Shown here piece after piece: positions 10,263-21,586 of a stretch of DNA of 64,000 bases. A program made the position numbers and the translations under genes. The notes under the pieces are model-generated. The model did not search any database. It was given only the letters and a program-made list of their open reading frames with translations, and had not been told where the DNA came from. The DNA is from Brachionus plicatilis (lineage: Eukaryota; Rotifera; Eurotatoria; Ploima; Brachionidae), in contig QEOQ01000180.1 of assembly GCA_010279815.1 (NCBI GenBank), positions 543,770 through 607,769 of the forward strand, written 5' to 3'. Positions within the stretch are counted from its first letter, which is position 1. Each line of letters starts with the position of its first letter.

Positions 10263-12088
10263 CACTGAAAAAAAATAAGCGTCTTAGCAATAAAAAAAGT
10301 GACTTTTTAAAAAAAAAAGCGACTTATAAAATTTTTTCGAGTGAAAAGCAACTTAATTAAACAAAAGAAAAAAGAGACTTTATTTATAAAAGTTAAATAC
10401 ACAATAAGCTCCTCCTTTTAATAACTAATAAGAAGAAAATAAAACTCTCCTGTAATTTTAACGGACAATTTTTATTTTCATAATTATAACAGATGTTTTG
10501 CAATTTTATATTATATTATAATTTCGTTTGAATTCAAGAATTCATGAGTTATTTTTCTAAAATCCATATTGTCCTTAATAAATGTTTTTATTTTGACGAG
10601 CCGCAAATGGCTTGAATCGTTTCTCCTTTTATTAATCTTAAACAGTTTAAACACACAATTGTGTTTTTTACAAAACACTTTCTTTTTAGATTACGAAAAT
10701 TATTATATAAATTGTTCTTTTCAAATCGTTCGAAATTATTGTTATTAATATTAGTTTTTAACATATTTTTAAATTTTTTTTCACCTCTAAATAGTTTTAA
10801 CATGATTTAAACTATATAATTTAATGTTTATTTTTTATTTAAAAAATTTTAAAAACGAAACAAATCGTAAATTTGGCAAATATGTCTATTTAAGGTTTCG
10901 TGAAATACAGTAGAAATGTTTAAAAGAACATAAAAAATTGAATAACTTTTTTTCTATAAATTAAAAATAAGTATCGTGATTGCGACATTGTGCAACTTTC
11001 AAAGTTGCATCAGCTATCTAGGGCTGCAAAATTTTGCAAATCTAGCAGAGATTAGATTTCAATAGTTTTAGCGTAGTGCATTTTGCAGAGATTTTGCACA
11101 TCATTAGCAGACTTTGACAGTTGATGCAACTTTGAATGTTGCACCATGTTGCATTCACGAAACTAATTTTAAACTTTTAGAAAAAAATTTGTTCAATTTT
11201 TTATCATTTTGTTCTGTTATTTTGTACTCAAGGTTGTGCAAAAGTCATAGTCGACTTTGACTTTTGAAATTTTTTTTACACTTTAAAGTCTTAACTGTAT
11301 TTAATAATTTAGACTTGAACTAGTCTACAAAAAAAAACTTTTTTTTAAATTTTTTTCTTTAAACGGCGCTTTTTTGGGTTTTATTTAGAAGGCCGCTACA
11401 ATAGCTATCTGGAACGGCAATCCATGTCAGGATCACAATCATATGATTTTTTGCCATTCCAGGTAGCTTTTGACCCCTGACTTTATTAAAAAAATTTAAG
11501 GTCTAAGTCCAGACTTGACTTAACTTCACTAAATATCTATTTAAGATTTGTAAAATCTGAACGATTATTATAATATTTTTAGGCCATCTGTTTTTTTCAA
11601 ATTAATTCTAAATATTTTTAAAAAAATCGTCGCTATGACCAAAAGTACCGCAAGGTACCTGAGTTAGTCCTAAAGATGAATTTTTTTCTATTAAATTTGA
11701 TAAGTAAATAGTTATTTTCGACCGAAATTGAATTTGATAATTATTTTTTTATTTGTTTCACCATTTTGTGAAAAAATTACTCTTCTTTTAATTCTTAAAA
11801 CTATTTTTAAAAACAATTTTAATATTTCAAATAAATTGTAAAAAAAATTAACTTTTAAATATTAAAATCAATATTGAAAATGAAATCCTTGATTTAATTA
11901 AAATATTGTCTTAGAAAAAAGAGTCCCTCAAAAACCATCCATAAAAGCTTCTTAAAAAGTGACTTATAAACCGACTTTTTTAAATAACGTCTTAAAAAGT
12001 GACTTAAAAAAACCAATAGAAGTGACTTTTTATCCGACTTAATGTCCGTCTTAAAAAGCGTCTCCAAGATGCTTTTTTTTTTTCAGTG
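10263..12088. mobile_element. TA-flanked element with CACTGAAAAA termini
   Basis: The left end CACTGAAAAAAAATAAGCG at 10263 and right end GCTTTTTTTTTTTCAGTG at 12071-12088 are inverted and flanked by TA (10261-10262, 12089-12090). Subterminal stretches are rich in GTGACTT/AAGTCRC words (10300-10390 and 11940-12060). There is no transposase frame, so it is non-autonomous. A smaller palindromic element lies inside it at about 10972-11165. Its insertion site is within an AT-hook reading frame, which remains in phase when the element is removed. Confidence 0.7.
10972..11165. repeat. Small palindromic element nested in the 10.3-12.1 kb element
   Basis: TATCGTGATTGCGACATTGT followed by GCAACTTTCAAAGTTGCATC (10973-11013) is matched inverted by GATGCAACTTTGAATGTTGC ACCATGTTGCATTCACGAAA around 11122-11163. 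The centre (GCAAAATTTTGCAAATCTAG, repeated TTTGCAGAGATT words) has no coding sense. It is a roughly 190-bp MITE-like insertion. Confidence 0.5.
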
Positions 12089-12396
12089 TAGTAATACTGA
12101 AGAAACTCAAGTTAAAAAGAGACGTTGTCGACCAACAAAGGCCAATGTATTTGACGAAAAGAAAAGCAAATAATAATATTAAATCAACTTGTTTCGCAAG
12201 AAATTTTTTGGAACTGCTACCTTTTGAATTTATGAAGCTATTTGTAGGGGAATGATATTTAAATATCAAACAAAATAATTTTAGATACAGTCAGACCTTG
12301 ATATTTTTCTTTTGAACTCAATTTTTATTCAAATTCAATAGATAAACAATTTTAGAAAAATAAAAAATAATTTCTAAATTTTTGCAACATTCTGTA

Positions 12397-12676
12397 CAGA
12401 GTTGTTTAAAAGTCCCAAAAAAAGTCCAAGGCCAGACATTTTTTTTTTAAATTTGCTAGATCAGGTTTCATGTCAAAAAATGGATTGTCTTATGCAATAG
12501 ATTTCCCATATATCAAAATTTTGTTTCAATTTTAGCATAAATTTCTTCTTTAGTATTCAAAAATATAAAGCCTGGACTTTGACTTTTTTTTTAAAAAAAA
12601 ATTCAAGTCATTGATCGGACTTTTGAAAAAAAAAAAACTTGACTTGAGAATTGTGAGGGAATTTTAAACAACTCTG
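12397..12676. mobile_element. hAT-type MITE, CAGAGTTGTTTAAAAGTC family (copy 1)
   Basis: Begins CAGAGTTGTTTAAAAGTCCC and ends ...TTTTAAACAACTCTG. Flanking octamers ATTCTGTA (12389-12396) and ATTATGTT (12677-12684) agree at 6 of 8 positions, consistent with an aged 8-bp duplication. The interior matches the copy at 30771-31094 (shared GATCAGG, TGCAATAGATT, CCATATATCA, AAGCCTGGACTT). It has no coding capacity. Confidence 0.75.
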
Positions 12677-13647
12677 ATTATGTTTAAGTTTGTGGAATTG
12701 ACCTCGGTGAAATTAGTCAGTGATATCGACATTTTCTATTTTGAATCCTTATTTATTCTGATTAATTAAAAATAACAATAATAAAATTAATTTATTTATT
12801 TTTTTAGACATTCAAGAATATTTAATAAATTCAAAAAATTTTAATTAAATTTCATAAATCATTCATCTGTTTCAATTTGAATATCTGATTGATATTTTGT
12901 AAATTAAGAGACCGATTAAAACAAGTAGAAAATAATAAAAATATTGAGCATTATTCAAATTATTACCAAAAGGTTATTAAACTTTTTTCAAATATTTTTT
13001 GTTTTAATTTCCTAATTATAAAAAGATATTTAAAATGAAACAAATGATTGATTAAAGAAGTTTTCTAAAATTTTTTGAATAAATAGAATTGTTTACAATT
13101 TAAAAAATGTTCATGTAAGCTCAAACAATAAATTAATTAAAGTAAAAATTTAAATAAATAAAAAAAAATCAAATTTTTATTAAAAGCTAATCGTTTATTT
13201 TTCGGCTATTATTTAACCGTAATTTAGTGAAACATTTAATCGAACTCATCGGCTTTTTCACGTCATAAAAGACGTGATTTCATCTAATTTTTCACGCTTA
13301 ATCGATTTGAGCAGAAATCGAAGATTTTCATATTAATCAAGACAACAGGTGTATGCATTTTCTAAAGACAAACTATAAATAAAACTATTTTTTTGATAAA
13401 TGCGTGTTTTTATTCTAAAAATAGATTAAAAACCAAAGACCAATATCGTGTATCTAAAATTATAATTCCTGCTTGACAATGCTTGATCTTACTATTATTT
13501 ATTTATTTATTTATCTAAAAAAAAAAAACTTCAAGCCTCATAGACAAGTTGAAAAGGAAACACAAAAATACAAATTACAATTTTACAAAGAAAATAAAAA
13601 ATCTAAAAAAATCTGATTTACAAATCACATTAAGTATTCGTATTCTA

Positions 13648-14500
13648 ACAGATCTACCAGAAAATATATAAAAGTTTTATTTTTCGATTTTTTATTTATG
13701 ATTACCCCATATAGATTCCAAGATTATATGATATATATTTTCTGGTAGATCTCGACGAGCTGAATCATAATCTGTTAGAATTATAAAAATCTGACCTTCC
13801 ACTCAAAAGTTACAGCGCTTCAAAGTTCTAGATTTTTTTAATTACTGTTTTAAGTTAAACAACCGTATCTCGGTTAATTTTGAAGCTAATTAGACTTTTT
13901 GTATAACAAATTGTTCAGAATTGAGCAAGGAATCCGAAAATGGCAGAAAAAATACATAAAAGCACGTGCATTACTCTAAAATCGTAATCTTAAACATAGG
14001 AAAAAGACTGAAATTTTAGTGAGAATAATTACCTTAGGAAAGGAAATCTTCTAGGATCTGATTTTTTTATATGTTTTAGTCACTTAGTAGAGCTTAAAAA
14101 ATAAAAAAAAATTTGACCGATGGTCCTTTGGCGTAGGGGGTCTACAGACCACAGAAGTAAAAAAAGGCAAATTCTTGGTTTTTAAGGGTTTTATTCGTTA
14201 ACAGTTGTCATTATTGTTATTTTTGCTTCATTTTTAGATTCCTTATTCAATTCTGAGCATTTTGGTATATATGCGGTCTAATTTCTTGAAAAATGACCGA
14301 GATACGCTTATTTAGCGGATACCCATATTATTAGATTATCTTGACTTTGGACCACTGTAACTTTTGAACGGAAAATCAGATTTTCAAGATTCCAACAGAT
14401 TTCGCTCCAGCTCGTCGAGATCTATCAGAAAAATATGTAAAAAGTTGATTTTTGGATTTTTTACCCTGATCGCCCCATATCCTTTGAGAAACAAATTCCA
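13648..14500. repeat. Complex foldback repeat
   Basis: Three related segments. GATCTACCAGAAAATATATA (from about 13651) through CCCCATATAGATTCC is repeated directly at about 14429-14500 (GATCTATCAGAAAAATATGT ... CGCCCCATATCC). TTTCTGGTAGATCTCGACGA GCTG...CAAAAGTTAC (13738-13815) is repeated inverted at about 14365-14440. Weaker inverted matches continue inward (GTATCTCGGT near 13865; ACCGAGATACG near 14298). This looks like a decayed foldback transposon without a gene. Confidence 0.5.
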
Positions 14501-14884
14501 GATTGACAGCACTATACAATGGTCTTGTCTGTGAGTATTTACTAATACCAATCGTGTTTTTTTATTAGGATATTTAGCCGAGTATCAAGTTCTTTCAATT
14601 TATTATTATTATCATTATTATTTGACGAAAGACTGCTTGCCGGTCATTGATATCCTAGATATGCTGTTAAATATAGCTTACCTAGGTTTAAAACAAAATT
14701 TACAAAAAGTATGTTATTATAAAGTTGATTAAAAATTTAAATAAATCATTATAGTCCTATATACAATTTAAACGAATAAAAGTGTGAATAAAAGTATTTT
14801 GTCTAAGCAGTTATCTCTGTCAAATCTGAGCCACTTGAAAAGTTCATCTTTTAAGTTCATTTTTCTTGATTGAAGTAATTGCTT

Positions 14885-15990
14885 AATTTATTTAGAAATA
14901 TTATTTGATTCTTTATCTGCTTTAAAATTTACATCCATTAAATATTTTATAGCTTTAATTTTGTCAGATGTGCTGACTTGTGATGAGACCAAAGGGTATT
15001 CGCTATATTCTTCTATTATAATAGCGACTTCTTCCAAAATGTTTGATGAGTGTTGTAGTGTCTTTCGGGTGAGTTCATCACTGCATAATCTTTCATAAAA
15101 GTCAAGTTTTTGTTTTGTAATTTGGTTTTGAACTGAATTGATATATAAAGCAAGCTGTAGATCTTTTGTTCTACACCTAGTCGGTAGTCCAAATGTCGAA
15201 TAAAGACATTTTTTTCCTCTTTGAAAGATGCTTGACGCATTTGTCTTGTTCATCAAGTTCTTTCAATTTATTGTCTGTTAAAAAAACTATATCCATTGAG
15301 TATCTGAGAATTGATTGACAAAATTGTTTAAAGATAAAGGCGACTGTTGAAGGGTTCATAGTTCTCGGCTTGCAGCCAATCGAATAGAGGGAGAACATAC
15401 TTTTTTCCACATCTCTCATTTTAGCATCAATACATGAATTAATAAAGTTTAGATCGCCTAATGGAAGTCCAAGATAAATTAATCCTTTTTGGAGAGGTAT
15501 ATCAAGCTCCCCAAGTTTGAAATTCTTAACATCGTCATCATTCCGTTTTTTCTTAAAAAAAAGATACGAAGACTTTTTGACGTTGAATTCAATTTTCCAT
15601 AATAATGAATACTCATAGATTCTATCTAAAATTTTTTGTGCATGAGAAGCGAGTGGTGATAGTATTGCAATATCATCACAATATGAAACAACTGAAGCAT
15701 CGATACCTCCAATTTTAGCACCAAGATTCAAGTCAATACTGCTTTTGATCAAATCATTAATGAAAAAATCAAAAAGACATGGAGAGAGAATTCTTCCTTG
15801 TTTAACGCCTTCACTGACGCTAAAATTTTCATCTTTATTACCATTAAATTTCACGCATATTTTTTAAAGGCTATAATATTTGTAAAGAATTCTCCACGAA
15901 CTTGCATCAATTACATTTTTGAGTTTGAAAAACAGACCATCACGCCAAAGTTTGTCGAATGCTTTTGTGGCATCCAAGCTATTATGAAAT
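14885..15990 (-). pseudogene. Decayed LINE reverse transcriptase (fragment A)
   Basis: Read on the minus strand, about 15990-15860 gives ATKAFDKLWRDGLFFKL, the first catalytic block of a non-LTR reverse transcriptase. A TAA stop near 15866 interrupts. The frame 15854-15177 continues with SVSEGVKQGRILSPCLFDFF, the block with YCDD in place of YADD (SYCDDIAILSP), and the thumb-like GLIYLGLPLGD. A frameshift near 15240 moves the C-terminal part to the frame 15256-14888. At least one stop and one shift make it a dead copy; no endonuclease domain, ends or tail are visible. Clade uncertain. Confidence 0.8.
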
Positions 15991-18900
15991 ATTTTAAAAC
16001 TTCCTTAAATCTTAATCATAGAAAAATTCAATTATATTCTTTAGGAAGAGTTTTATAAATCTTTTAAAAAGAGCATTGAACAGATGAAACTTTTAATAAA
16101 AAGTCAATGGTTATTATTTAAAAAAATTACGACTTGAAAACAATTTTGCTTCATTTTGCTCAAGTATCATACTTTTTGGATACCCCCCAAATTAATATTA
16201 TTATATTTATTTTATTTTTATTGCCTTTTATTATTAAATACCAAAAGGCGGCGTAAGATTTATTTGCATAAAAAAGATAAGATAATATTGTATATTATTC
16301 TAGATAAAAAAACGATCGAAAAATTCAATAAAATTTCAATTTCTTGATAATTTTGATTTTTTAAACTGAAATTTTTTGAGTAAATTGAAAAAAAAACATA
16401 TCCATCTTGTATCTTTATATTGGAATTTTTGAATTTTGATCTTTCTTAATATGTAAAAGATAAAGAAAAAATTCCTTAAACTCTCAGATCGTAAACAAAA
16501 TTACCTCTTTGAATCAACAAATCACTCAACCAACCTAATATCGAAAACAAGAAAATTTAGGCAACATAAAGATATTAAAGTTAATCCTTCATTTTCAAAT
16601 TTTTTATCAATTTTGAAAAATTGCACATTATCAAAAGTAAATGTTATTTTTTCTTGAATAAAATATTAAAGGCTCGAATTAATAAATCATCTAGTTATTT
16701 AAAATTCCAAATTTATGCGTGAATATATGATAAAGAATGGAAGTGAAAAGAAGACATAATGTTTTATATATAGAATTTTTTCAATAACTTTTAATATAAT
16801 TAACTCAAGCTAAGCTGAGATGTTTGTTCGAAAAATAAAAGTACATAAAATAACAATAAAATATTATATCTAAAATTTTTGTTAAAGTAAATTATTAAAT
16901 ACCTTAAAATATTTTTATTCAACATTAGAATTAATAGCGAAAACTATTATTTGGATAGCTGAAATAATCTTCAAGGACATTAAAAAATTTTTTTCCCAAA
17001 ATTTGGATAATAATAAGCATAAATTGTGATCAATTACTGACATTTTGTTTCACCCATAGATTAATTACTAATAATAGTATGCTAGAATTTGCGCCTACTC
17101 CATTAAAAATCCAATTTTTAAATTTTCAATTAAAAAAAATTCTATAATTTGCTTTAAGTTGAAATTAAATTCTATTCCGTTTCACAATTTATCTAATTTT
17201 ACAAATTTTAATGGATTATTCATTGCGATTAAATGTTTCCTTTAAAAATACAAACGGAACTAAGTTTATTTTTGGTTCAAATTTAAGAAACATTAATGAA
17301 CAAACTTAAGAAAATTTTTAAATTTTTAAATTTAATTTTAATTATACATTAAGACAACTTTTAGCTTTTATAAGGACTTAATTAGAGATTTTTTCTGCTA
17401 AGATAATGTATTTTTTCAATCCTTTTTTAAGATTTTTTTGTGTAAAAATATATCAAAGAAAAAGTGTACATTTTGTTCATTTTGAATCAAATTATTTAAG
17501 AAATCGAAAAGGTAAACCAAACAATTTTTATTTATTGAATTAGATATTATGAGTAATAAAAATAAAGGATTAATCATCAATAAATCATTTTATTCACAGT
17601 CAAATGATAAAATTTTATTTTTTTTCCTTATAGAAAACTTGTTATTTTTTTTTGAGTGAATATCATTTAATTATAAGAAGCAATATTTTTTTTTTCATTT
17701 GTTAAGCTTATTGCATACAGAAAAATGACCATCTATTTTAGCCAAATTATTTTCAAACGGTAAATAATACCATCTTTGTAAATATAGCACTTTAGCCAAA
17801 AAGTAATTCTCGAAAAAATTCGGTTTCGTCTTTACTAAGTAATTAAAAATTAAATTTAGCCGTCATCTGGAAAGTTTTCTCGATGATTTTTTCTCAGTTC
17901 GTTTGCGAAATCTTTTTATTTCGCTAAAAAAATAATAATTTAATTTAAGAACATAAAATAAAATTCGGCATTAAATTGAAAAAAATTGATTAGGATTATA
18001 TTTAGAAAATAAAATGTTTAAAAATATCAATGATTTTATTTTCGTTTTTAATTTTTTTTAGTAACAATCAAATATAATTCAAGTTCTGAGGAAAAAATTT
18101 TAAATAGTTAAAGATAAAATTTGTCATCCAATTTGACTAAAAAAATTTGAGTTAAAGGCTAAATTAATCATTCGAAATACAAACTAAACATTTTTAATTA
18201 AAGATATAATTAGAAGAGCATTTTTTGATTCATTTTTTTAATAATTTTTATTAATTTTATTAATTTATTACATAGTATTTTTATTTTTTTCACGGCAATG
18301 TGTTATTTTGGTACAAAAAAAAAATGTTACAATTTTTTTCTAGCTGTACAAACAAGTAACAGTACAGTATTGTACAAACTAACAAACAAACAAACAAGCT
18401 CTACGAAAATTCTGCAAATTTTTGCACATTTTAATAAATGTTTTTGATGGTATGCATTTTACAGAAAATTGCAGAGTTTTTGCAGAGCTAAGAATTAGTT
18501 TGTACAAATTTGTATTATACTTTACTGTTTGCAGAACCATTTTTGTACAGCTAGAAATTTCATTTTTTCACATTGCTGTGAAAAATATAAAAATACTGTG
18601 TAATAAATTAATAAAATAGCATTTTATAACATTTTTCTTTTTTGTACTAAAATTTGTCGTTTTTACTGTAATTTTTGTACGAAAATTTCACATTGACTTT
18701 TTTTTTTTTCTTCTATTTCATTAAAAAATTTAATGTTCTGAAATAATTAAGAATCATTTCGGTAATGAATTGAATTTTTTTGTTTGGAAAAAGGCCAAGG
18801 TATCGACTTAAAAACCAATCTATGCTAAATTTTAAATTTTACAAATGAATTCCAAATAAAATAATCAGTATTTTTTTTCAAAAATATTTAGAAAATCGAA

Positions 18901-19423
18901 AATATATTTAACCTTTTTGATTTTTAATTTATCTATTTTAGTTAATAAAAAATCAAATGATAAAAATTTTAATAAAGTTGATACTTCCCAAAACGAATAT
19001 TCGGTATCTGCTCTTCGATGTGTCCCACGCTGTTAATTTGAAATGCGATTTTGAAAATAATCAGGCATACGAAAAATTCAAATATGATCTATTAGCAAAT
19101 CTTTCAATACATACTAAAATAGGGAAAAAATCAAATTCAATTTTTAAATTTGGAATAAAAATGCACAGAGAAAATTCATTTTATTTATTTTTTTTGTTAT
19201 TTTTCTAGATTTATTGATTATCAATTTGTGATTTTGAATGGAAAAATAATTTGAATTTGAAAAGAAAATATGACTTCATAAAAATTAAATAATATTAATC
19301 TAAAAATTTTTAATTGATAAAAGCAATTATCTTTTCATAACTTATTTATAATCACATGCTTTGGTTTAAGATGGTTAATTTTTTTTATAAGATAAAAAAA
19401 TTAAAGCTTTAAATATTTAAACA
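15991..19423. other. Gene-free AT-rich stretch
   Basis: No coding frame supported. The open frames at 15798-16058, 16156-16347, 18422-18619 and 18957-19208 are antisense to the LINE, inside a foldback, or low-complexity. A foldback at about 18254-18617 is the only distinct structure. Confidence 0.55.
18254..18617. repeat. Foldback MITE-like element
   Basis: ATTTTATTAATTTATTACAT AGTATTTTTAT...CACGGCAATGTG (from about 18255) is matched inverted by CACATTGCTGTGAAAAATAT AAAAATACTGTGTAATAAAT (18570-18610). Further in, TCTAGCTGTACAAAC (about 18340) faces GTACAGCTAGAAA (18544-18557). The central part repeats TTTGCAGA words. No coding frame. Confidence 0.55.
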
Positions 19424-20200
19424 ATGGAAAGCACCCAAGAATCTGTAGGTAAGTTTGAAAATATCTAATTAATCTTTAGGATTTATATTCCACGCTTCTT
19501 TTTTGAAAAGATTACGATATTTTCTATGAAAAATTTTCCAATGACCTGATCGAGGAATTTTTCGAGAATGCTTTCGGAAACGTGACTTCAAAAACTCAAA
19601 TAATTAGGTAAATTTTTGATAATCTAAAAAAAAACCTGTCTAAGTAATAGTTAATAAGAGATCAGCAAAAATCAGTCACCCAAAGACTGGATAAATGTAA
19701 TGAAAAAATTTTAGATAAAGATACCTTCCAAGAAAACTACGTAATAAAAACTTGGAACACTGTTATAGAAGTTTTAATTTTTATTTTAGAAAAAGTGTCT
19801 TCATTATTTTGAAAAAGCCGTGAATATTAAACGAGACCTGATAATAATAAATGAAAAATGTATCAATTTAAAGGTGCTTAATGCAAATTAAATTATTTAA
19901 TTTGAGTAATGTGTGTGTTTTTAGAAACGAGCTTTTAAACTAAGAGAAGACCGTGAATTAAGCAAGACCAAGTTAATTTTAGAAAAGCAAAAAATTATCC
20001 AAGAAGAACAAAAACTAATTCCAAAAATTAATACCAGAATTTTGTCTAACACCCAAACGGAAGCTTCTACTTCAAAAGATGACAATGATCCTGTAATTGT
20101 TACAACAGCAAAGATATCAAAGAAAAATCGACGTAAACCAAATACTGTAAATCCTAGCAATGAAATGACTGAAAATGAACACAAAAACAAACCTACTTAG
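19424..20200 (+). CDS. Unrecognised 187-aa coiled-coil protein, five exons
   Basis: Exons 19424-19448, 19511-19607, 19659-19740, 19790-19873 and 19925-20200 join to 564 nt with GT-AG introns of 49-62 nt; phases agree at every join. The start is the ATG of MESTQESV, 25 nt before the first donor. The N-terminal part (DYDIFYEKFSNDLIEEFFEN) and middle (KCLHYFEKAVNIKRDLIIIN) look helical. Residues about 98-135 are Lys/Glu/Gln-rich with heptad character (LREDRELSKTKLILEKQKII), then a Ser/Thr/Asp stretch and a basic patch KISKKNRRKP that could be a nuclear signal. I do not recognise the family; kinetochore or other small structural coiled-coil proteins are possible but unproven. Only the last exon shows up as a simple open frame, and there only antisense. 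Confidence 0.65.
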
Positions 20201-21586
20201 TTTAAATAAAATATCAAATTTAGACTTTTAAATCGAATTTTATTGAATAAAATGTCATTTTCAGATTTTTTATTCAGTTAAGCTAATCTAATCTTTATAT
20301 GGTGCACAATGTAGTATTTAATTTGTTATTAAAATTTTAATAAGGCTATAAGGCAGTAAAAAATTTAAGGAAATTATTTATTCAAATTATTTGAAGATTT
20401 TGTCGATCAAAATGTTTAATTCATATTTATTAATTGAAATAAAGTTAAAATTAATTATATTGTTTAAAATTTAGATTATTTTTTAGCAGAAAATGAATAA
20501 TACATTGTAAAATTTTTTATTTAATTATTTTATTACAGTTTTATTACAGTTTTTACTTTAAATTAGATTTTGGAAATTGATTTTTGACTTTTTTTCAATT
20601 TGATAATTCAAGATTGATTTTCCTCCTCATTTCAAAATTGGCTTCTTCAAATTTCTTGGCACAATTTTTATTTGATTGAATTTAAATGATTATTATTTTC
20701 AATCTTGTATTGATAAGAATCAAATTTATGAATTCTGTATCGCCTATTTATTTTATTAGGTTAGGGTTATGATTAAAAAAAATCTTAAATTATAAGTGTA
20801 ATTGACATAACTTTTGAAAGGATTCTGCGAAAATTGTCTTTTCCCAGAAGCAATATAGAATCTAAATTATTTATGTAAAAAAAGTTTATTTGATTTTTTT
20901 AGATCATTAGCTAATTATTTTGGTTTTTTTTCAACCAGCCATTTAAATGCAATTTAAGTTATCATAAAAGTAAAATTTAATTAAAAAAAGACTCGGATTT
21001 ATTCTTAACTTTAAAAAAACAATCAAAAGCTAATCTTTTATTAAATAAGGAAGAAAACACTTAAAATATTGAAACATCTTAGATGCTTTTAAATAAACAT
21101 TTTGATTCTATTTAAATAAGAGCTTTTTTTTAGAAATAATTCATTATTTGAGCTTAGATTAGAATTTTTTTCTTAAAAAATCTTTTATCTTAGTTGATTT
21201 AATCAGTTAATTGTTTTTATTAAATCCGTTTATTACAAGCCAAGAATTTAAATAAAAAAAAAATCAAAGTATTTTTTCCTTTGGTATAATTAAGAAAAAA
21301 ACTGGAAGCTAAACATGAAAGATAGAAGCCAAATAGGTAATTTAAAAAAATTGATTTAATTTTCAATGAATTTATTTATTACTCTTTATTTCATTTTAAA
21401 TAAATTTAATTTAAAATTTGGGTACAGCTAAAAAGAACATGTAAAATAAATTACAATTTAATCAAATCGTATTAAAGATTCATTTGCTTATCAAGATAGT
21501 TAATTAGTGATTATTATATAAAAAATAGTATTAATTGAATTTTATGTTATATAAATCTAGATTAGCAGCAAATTAGTAAAATTGAA
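20201..21586. other. Intergenic AT-rich stretch
   Basis: Spacer between two plus-strand genes. It holds AATAAA-like polyadenylation words shortly after 20200 and no coding frame. A possible tiny upstream exon at about 21314-21336 (ATGAAAGATAGAAGCC... followed by GTAATT) cannot be joined in phase to the next gene. Confidence 0.45.

Larger units (their letters stand above)
10076..12168 (+). pseudogene. AT-hook protein pseudogene split by a DNA transposon
   Basis: One phase reads a quasi-open frame from about 10079: a Q/V/D/T-rich part including EMTQVTEVDHLDQVDQVY, in-frame TAG and TAA stops near 10181 and 10208, then IKRGGRPPKRKANVEP, a typical AT-hook core (GRP flanked by basics). At 10261 a 1.8-kb element interrupts. 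Taking out the element (10263-12088) and one TA copy continues the same phase at 12091: SNTEETQVKKRRCRPTKANV, a second AT-hook-like unit, then an acidic/basic tail and TAA at 12166-12168. AT-hooks bind the minor groove of AT-rich DNA, so a nuclear role is expected for an intact relative. The two stops plus insertion argue for a dead copy unless unrecognised introns remove the stops. Confidence 0.55.
12169..14884. other. Gene-free stretch with a MITE and a complex foldback
   Basis: No coding region supported. It contains the hAT-type MITE at 12397-12676, a (TTTA)n run near 13495-13514 and a complex inverted repeat about 13648-14500, each listed separately. The frame 12051-12269 (minus) is chance. 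Confidence 0.5.

Noticed and set aside
19921..20190. 89-aa minus-strand ORF
   Set aside because: Antisense to the last exon of the 19424-20200 gene, whose exons join in phase on the plus strand.
21314..21336. Tiny upstream exon (ATGAAAGATAGAAG..., then GTAATT) for the TMEM272-like gene
   Set aside because: It would end in phase 1, and every acceptor before 21587 then meets a stop in the required frame.
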